Shown one piece after another: positions 63,631 to 64,000 of a stretch of 64,000 nt of DNA (positions are counted from its first letter, which is position 1; the number at the start of each line of letters is the position of its first letter). The position numbers were made by a program, and so were the translations under genes. The notes beneath the pieces were generated by a model. That model did no database searches and was not told the DNA's origin. It saw only the letters and a program-made list of their open reading frames with translations. Source of the DNA: Geothrix sp. 21YS21S-2 (lineage in GTDB: Bacteria > Acidobacteriota > Holophagae > Holophagales > Holophagaceae); the NCBI RefSeq assembly GCF_030846775.1, contig NZ_CP132910.1, positions 62,001 to 126,000 on the forward strand, given 5' to 3'.

Positions 63631-64000
63631 TCAGAGCCTCTTCAGGTGGCTGATGGCCGTCTCCAGGTCCCGGCGCATGGCTTCCGGGTCTTCCGCCCGG
63701 TAGCTCTGCCCGTGCCCTGGCAGCACCCACCGGAACCGGAAGTCCAGCAGGCGCTCCAGGCTCTTCAGCTGCCGGGGCCAGCTGTGCCAGCAGAAGGACT
63801 TCGATGCCGACAGCCTGCCCCGGCGGGGGTTCCACCACAGGTGGTCGCCGGTGAAGAGGAAGGTCTCCCGGTAGAGGAGGCAGACGCTCCCGGCGGTGTG
63901 GCCGGGGGTGGGGATGAGGAGCAGGTCGGGGGCCAGGGCCACGGGGTCCTCGCCCTCCACGGGCCACTCCAGGGGAGTCGCCAGGTCGGCGCGGTGCATG
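63631..64000 (-). CDS. metallo-beta-lactamase fold hydrolase, C-terminal part
   Basis: The gene runs off the right edge of the window. The visible 122 residues contain TPGHTAGSVCLLYRETFLFTGDHLWW, with a zinc-ligand His and the metal-bridging Asp, and LPGHG near the end. The N-terminal HxHxDH motif lies outside. It resembles small glyoxalase-II-like or lactonase-like proteins; the substrate is unknown. The ATG at the very edge (63999) is not taken as the start. Confidence 0.85.
   Translation of the reverse strand, partial: MHRADLATPLEWPVEGEDPVALAPDLLLIPTPGHTAGSVCLLYRETFLFTGDHLWWNPRRGRLSASKSFCWHSWPRQLKSLERLLDFRFRWVLPGHGQSYRAEDPEAMRRDLETAISHLKRL

Overview
The window is about 64 kb of GC-rich bacterial chromosome. 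Gene content and style suggest an Acidobacteriota relative of Holophaga/Geothrix: MglA-type GTPase beside LolA, KorAB, a pyrophosphate-type phosphofructokinase, an ImuB/DnaE2 cassette and many secreted lipoproteins. This placement is inference from gene content, not from a phylogenetic marker. Most start codons follow a GGAG/GAGG ribosome site, but at least three genes (lexA, a metallophosphoesterase, a radical SAM protein) have a TTGAC-type promoter whose predicted transcription start falls on the start codon, which suggests leaderless mRNAs.

Layout. 0-2 kb: the end of a BtsS/BtsR-type sensor pair, then an Rrf2 regulator, a flavin-binding protein and an old-yellow-enzyme reductase. 3.4-6.5 kb: a sulfur/redox group (YeiH exporter, CoA-disulfide reductase-rhodanese fusion) facing a NifU-like protein across a perfect 19-bp palindrome. 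6.6-12.4 kb: lipoprotein hydrolase, then a MarR-RND-adaptor efflux operon. 12.5-14.4 kb: secreted caspase-like protein and thioesterase. 14.4-18.4 kb: a two-gene mutasome (imuB-dnaE2) without imuA. 18.4-24.7 kb: cysteine-synthase-like enzyme, DUF1697, a lone MbcA/ParS-type antitoxin-like protein, an ABC-F ATPase and a purple-acid-phosphatase-like lipoprotein. 24.7-28.6 kb: urocanase and small envelope proteins.

28.6-33.5 kb is an accessory, decaying stretch next to a tRNA-Ala(CGC). It holds a complete IS4-family element whose ends and 10-bp target duplication can be read exactly, a membrane-protein fragment, a kelch-type lipoprotein and a remnant of an outer-membrane efflux protein.

33.6-48 kb: 2-oxoacid:ferredoxin oxidoreductase korAB divergent from lexA, an MglA-like GTPase with a long extra tail, lolA, a stand-alone B12-binding domain, cyclophilin, nnr-tsaE, envelope proteins and a PLD-type phosphatidylserine synthase. 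48-64 kb: an HNH endonuclease with a structured leader, an ArnD-like deacetylase, a domain-swapped ADP-forming acyl-CoA synthetase, tryptophanase, an orphan NMT1-type binding protein coupled to a hybrid histidine kinase, a nitroreductase-like protein, PPi-PFK, a radical SAM protein, dnaX and a truncated metallo-beta-lactamase-fold gene at the edge.

No CRISPR array, prophage or clear multi-gene defence island was seen. The most promising unexplained units are the binding-protein/hybrid-kinase pair without a transporter, the palindrome-controlled sulfur locus, the imuA-less mutasome and the HNH leader.
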